Translations under genes and position numbers: made by a program
NCBI GenBank assembly: GCA_902541215.1
Contig: CACBPV010000003.1
Span: 32,836-96,835, forward strand
Reading direction: 5' to 3'
Origin: an uncultured Alphaproteobacteria bacterium
Lineage (GTDB): Bacteria > Pseudomonadota > Alphaproteobacteria > HIMB59 > GCA-002718135
DNA length: 64,000 nucleotides
Part shown: piece after piece, positions 63,401-64,000 of the stretch
Layout of the letters: each line of letters starts with the position of its first letter
Position numbering within the stretch: position 1 is the first letter of the stretch
The notes under the pieces: generated by a model
Database searches by the model: none
What the model was told of the DNA's origin: nothing
The model's input: only the letters and a program-made list of their open reading frames with translations

Positions 63401-64000
63401 ATAACTTTTGCCTCATGTTTAAGTTTTTGAACCAGTTCGGCAACATCATTTACCATAATTCCTTTTTGTCTAACAGGTGGTTCTTCTACTTTTATTTGTT
63501 CAATCCTAGGTTCTATATTTATACCAAGTGAAGATGCATCTTTTGTATCAATTGGTTTTTTCTTTGCTTTCATTATGTTTGGTAAAGAGGCATATCTAGG
63601 TTCATTCAGTCGAAGATCACATGATGCTACAAATGGTATAGAAACTTTTATTCTTTCCAAACCTTCATCAATTTCTCTAGTAACGATTGCATTTTGCCCC
63701 TCGATTTCAATTTTAGATGCGAAAGTAGCCTGAGGCCAATTAAGTAAAGCAGATGTCATTTGACCAGTTTGATTACAATCATCATCGATAGCTTGTTTTC
63801 CCATTAAAATAATTGATGGTTTTTCTTCTTCAGCAACTTTAGAAATTATTTTTGAAATAGCTAGAGGCTCAAGGTCATTGTCTGTTTTAATATGTATACC
63901 CCTATCAGCTCCCATTGCTAATGCAGTTCGAATAGTTTCTTGAGCTCTATCATTACCTATAGTAAGAATTATAATCTCGTCTGCTTTACCAGCTTCTTTT
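63397..64000 (-). CDS. etfB: Electron transfer flavoprotein beta subunit, N-terminus beyond window
   Basis: Frame stays open to the edge (…[37 protein letters not shown]); [32 protein letters not shown]. Confidence 0.96.
   Translation of the reverse strand, partial: KEAGKADEIIILTIGNDRAQETIRTALAMGADRGIHIKTDNDLEPLAISKIISKVAEEEKPSIILMGKQAIDDDCNQTGQMTSALLNWPQATFASKIEIEGQNAIVTREIDEGLERIKVSIPFVASCDLRLNEPRYASLPNIMKAKKKPIDTKDASSLGINIEPRIEQIKVEEPPVRQKGIMVNDVAELVQKLKHEAKVI

Overview
64-kb contiguous, AT-rich, gene-dense window that looks like a streamlined marine alphaproteobacterium (SAR11/HIMB59/AEGEAN-169-like; taxonomy inferred from gene content and order, not tested). I see no CRISPR array, rRNA operon, prophage or transposon. 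Left to right: ribosomal/translation block (rplA-rplK-nusG-secE, tRNA-Trp, tuf, tRNA-Gly, tRNA-Tyr, rlmB, tRNA-Thr); NAD-dependent formate dehydrogenase with molybdenum/tungsten cofactor genes (moeA, mobB, tupB-like permease, fdhD, mobA, TusA-like carrier); sulfite-export-type genes; housekeeping genes (pyrE, pdxH, fabI, aroC, tlyA, xseB, rluD, rpoH, purA, hisZ, glmM, ftsH, tilS); the Tol-Pal locus; yebC/ymdB/zapA; tkt-gap-efp; a photolyase/cyclopropane-fatty-acid synthase cluster; a C1 locus (metF-type reductase, fhs, soxBDAG); and ETF/ETF-QO genes. The most unusual non-coding signal is a perfect 15-nt inverted repeat flanking pal: the pal 3' UTR is exactly complementary to the pal Shine-Dalgarno region and is followed by two tandem hairpins filling the pal-cpoB gap. 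Other points of interest are a PD-(D/E)XK nuclease-like gene between yebC and tolQ where ruvCAB often lies, a two-subunit FDH resembling tungsten FDH1 beside an orphan TupB-like permease, and head-to-head genes whose start codons overlap at CATG.
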